Assembly: GCA_920105805.1 (NCBI GenBank)
Contig: CAKKTI010000335.1
Coordinates: 1 to 24,137, forward strand
Source: Condylostoma magnum
Taxonomy: Eukaryota; Ciliophora; Heterotrichea; Heterotrichida; Condylostomatidae
Reading direction: 5' to 3'
DNA length: 24,137 nucleotides
The position numbers and the translations under genes are program-made. Shown piece by piece: positions 22,124 through 24,137 of the stretch; positions within the stretch are counted from its first letter, which is position 1; every line of letters begins with the position of its first letter. The notes beneath the pieces are model-generated. The model saw nothing but the letters and a program-made list of their open reading frames with translations, was not told where the DNA came from and did no database searches.

Positions 22124-22609
22124 CTATATTATTTATAAATAATGGCTCTTGAGTATATTTTTAGAGATACTAACATATTTTGATTACCAAGTATTAAAGA
22201 ATAATGATTATTTTAAAAGGAATTGTAAAAGTATTAAATATTGGTATATTCTTTTATAGCATTACCGTAGCAAATATGCCATAGTCATTTTTCGCCTTTA
22301 TTACCGTTGCTTTTTCAACATATCTCATATTTCTTGTCATTTACAAGCTTTTTATAAATTCAGTTATTATATCATATAAATCTGTTAAAATTATATCTAT
22401 ACTTTTAGCCTAAATTTGAGTTAGTATTGTTATAAAAGTAGTGATATATAGTATTCCACATATTAATATATTTGTATAGAAATTATAGATATAATAACTA
22501 TCTTCTATATAACAATTAATTCAATGTATTTCTTATCTAATTGTAAGTATTTATACTTCAATCGGTTCAATGTTTATAGTCAACATTTTATCTATAAAAA
22601 TAATTGAGT
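22124..22609. promoter_or_regulatory. Divergent intergenic region between gene I and the GTPase gene
   Basis: This 486-base, very A+T-rich region separates two start codons pointing away from each other, so it must hold the 5' regions of both genes and may be a bidirectional promoter. The gene I leader lies at 22124-22140. I see no named motif. Promoter function is inferred from arrangement only. Confidence 0.5.
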
Positions 22610-24137
22610 ATGCTCGATATAAATCGCATCATGCTCAAAGCTGAGGATGCTTAGGTGCATCTTGATAAAGCGTATGGATAAGACTGCTTGGTAATCATTG
22701 GAAATACTGGAACTGGGAAGAGTACTTTAGTAAATGCTCTTATTCTCGGGGTTGAAAACATGACTTTATCAGAAGAGCATATCCAAGGTCGATTTGGCCC
22801 TATTAGAGAACCAAACATTCAGCCTATATCGTGAATTTAAGATTAAGGCGCAGATATCTTCCGTGTGAGTAACAACACTACTCACTCTTACATTTAGCAT
22901 CCTGAGGTAATGATATACCAGGATATGGCATTTTGCGACTGCCCTGGCTTTGGAGACTCTAAGTGATTTGAGAAGGATATCATCAACTGTATTTCAATTG
23001 GACGTCTGCTGACTTCTGCTAGAAGTGTGAGGCTAGTGATTGTATTATCATACAACTCGGTGGTAACTCTCGATGGAAAGGGTTAAGGTGTAAATATTAT
23101 GCTCAGAACCCTCCAGGATATTTTCAAGAATGAAGCTAATGAAATTTCAGATATTGATTCTCTATAGAAAGTACTAATTGTTATTAACAATGCTCCAAGG
23201 GGGGATAGGACTAATGATTCTAATTAAGTTGCGTATATAAGCAAGGCAAGAGAGATTATATTCCGGTAGCTAACTGAAAAATTCCAGTTGTCTGAATATA
23301 TTGCAGACCTAATAGCCTAAAATATCATTATTGTAGATCCACTAGACAGGATCTAAACTGGTGAAGCTATATCCATATTACAATTTGGGCAAATAATAAA
23401 AAACCTTCAACCAATACAAGCAAGTCGGTTCAAAATCCCAATCACTGCCCAGATGCTAAAACAGTTCAACGGTATTAATAAATAGGTGTTTAAAGAAATA
23501 CGTAATCACCTCTCTTAGGATAACTTTACTGCTGCCCGTGAATCCTTAGAACCTCTACGAAAACTCAAGGATTTCGGAATCCCTGAACTAGAAAGCTTAG
23601 TTTGGAATCATGATCAACTAATAGAAGCAGCAGAAATGGCAGCTAGCAAAATAGCTGGGAATGAGGGAAAAATCAATGATATTAGCTAATCAAACGCGAT
23701 GCATTAGCAAAGAATCAACAAGCTGGATAAAGGAATCGTATGAGCGAATAAAGCAAGTAAAGTAAGTAAAGAACTCGCAGATTACCTCACCTAAGAAAGA
23801 TAGAATCAGATTGCAGCTCAAATGGAACATCAATAGGAGAAACGACGACTTGAGAATTAATTATAAGCTGAAAGAGAAGCCTTCAGGAGACGTGATGAGC
23901 AATAAACAAAAATAATATCTTATATGCAGAAGGCTATGACTGAAGCATAATAATAATATGCTTAGATGCAGGAAAATATGCAAAATGCAAATAAAACGTA
24001 TATGGAAAGTCTAATGTAGATACAGAAAGAATAAAATGATAATAATAAAACAGTGACTGAAAATTACAACAGAACAATGCTATAAATGTTTTAACAATAA
24101 GCGCAATAGCAGAGAGAGAGTAATGAATTCATGTAAG
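22610..24137 (+). CDS. P-loop GTPase-like protein with Gln-rich coiled-coil tail (3' end outside window)
   Basis: At least 509 residues, still open at the right edge, read with UAA/UAG as Gln. The Walker A (G1) motif GNTGTGKS is at residues 31-38, after LVII. DCPGFGDS at 110-117 is a G3 (DxxG) motif. VLIVINNAPRGD near 190 may be a degenerate G4. This order fits AIG1/TRAFAC-type GTPases, of which ciliates have many; I cannot assign a subfamily. From about residue 385 the protein is rich in Gln, Glu and Met and predicted by eye to be coiled coil. In-frame UGA codons at 22832-22834 (codon 75), 22964-22966 (codon 119, just after GDSK) and 23741-23743 (codon 378) would truncate it under a UGA-stop code. 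The frame and motifs continue unbroken past all three. Trp is the likely reading, though decay is possible. The start is the first ATG; Met8 is an alternative. Confidence 0.8.

Noticed and set aside
23420-23440. A tRNA T-arm-like GGTTCAAAATCCC string
   Set aside because: It lies within the GTPase reading frame and no matching acceptor or anticodon arms surround it.

Overview
The window looks like nuclear DNA of a ciliate. It is very A+T rich. Read in the standard code it gives only short ORFs; with UAA and UAG read as glutamine it opens into long reading frames. UGA also appears inside these frames, and at five aligned positions UGA in one paralog faces UGG in another, so UGA most likely encodes tryptophan. 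UAR = Gln plus sense UGA is the pattern known from karyorelict ciliates such as Loxodes (NCBI code 27) and from Condylostoma (code 28). I infer a karyorelict or Condylostoma-like source but cannot name the species.

Positions 1-22123 hold a head-to-tail family of ten paralogous C2H2 zinc-finger genes, all on the minus strand. One is cut by the left edge, eight are near full length (about 490-530 codons) and one has lost its C-terminus. Their start codons lie at 176, 2383, 4687, 7483, 10021, 13132, 15391, 17978, 20216 and 22123, giving a period of 1.9-3.1 kb. Each protein has a Gln/Asn/Ser-rich N-terminus with a shared QLD(A/T)-N-S box, up to eleven C2H2 fingers (the first and tenth often degenerate), a Gln-rich spacer, and a C-terminal pair of Cys-x2-Cys motifs ending in CWLC. 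No introns are needed. The frames stay open apart from small defects in the tails of two genes. I label the genes 0 and A to I from left to right. Genes B and D are a duplicate pair that also share flanking DNA. A decayed extra fragment lies between B and C. Gene I carries a foreign-looking insert of about 150 bp near its 3' end.

From 22610 to the right edge a different gene runs on the plus strand, divergent from the array. It encodes a P-loop GTPase-like protein with a Gln-rich coiled-coil tail. It is more G+C rich than the array, has three in-frame UGA codons and runs off the window.

Between genes there are 0.25-1.6 kb of A+T-rich DNA. I saw no tRNA, rRNA, CRISPR array or transposase gene. 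The zinc-finger proteins would be DNA- or RNA-binding factors; nothing in the sequence gives their targets. The largest uncertainty is where each protein stops, because all three standard stop codons occur as sense codons. The CDS ends given are the first stop-type codon near where similarity between paralogs ends.
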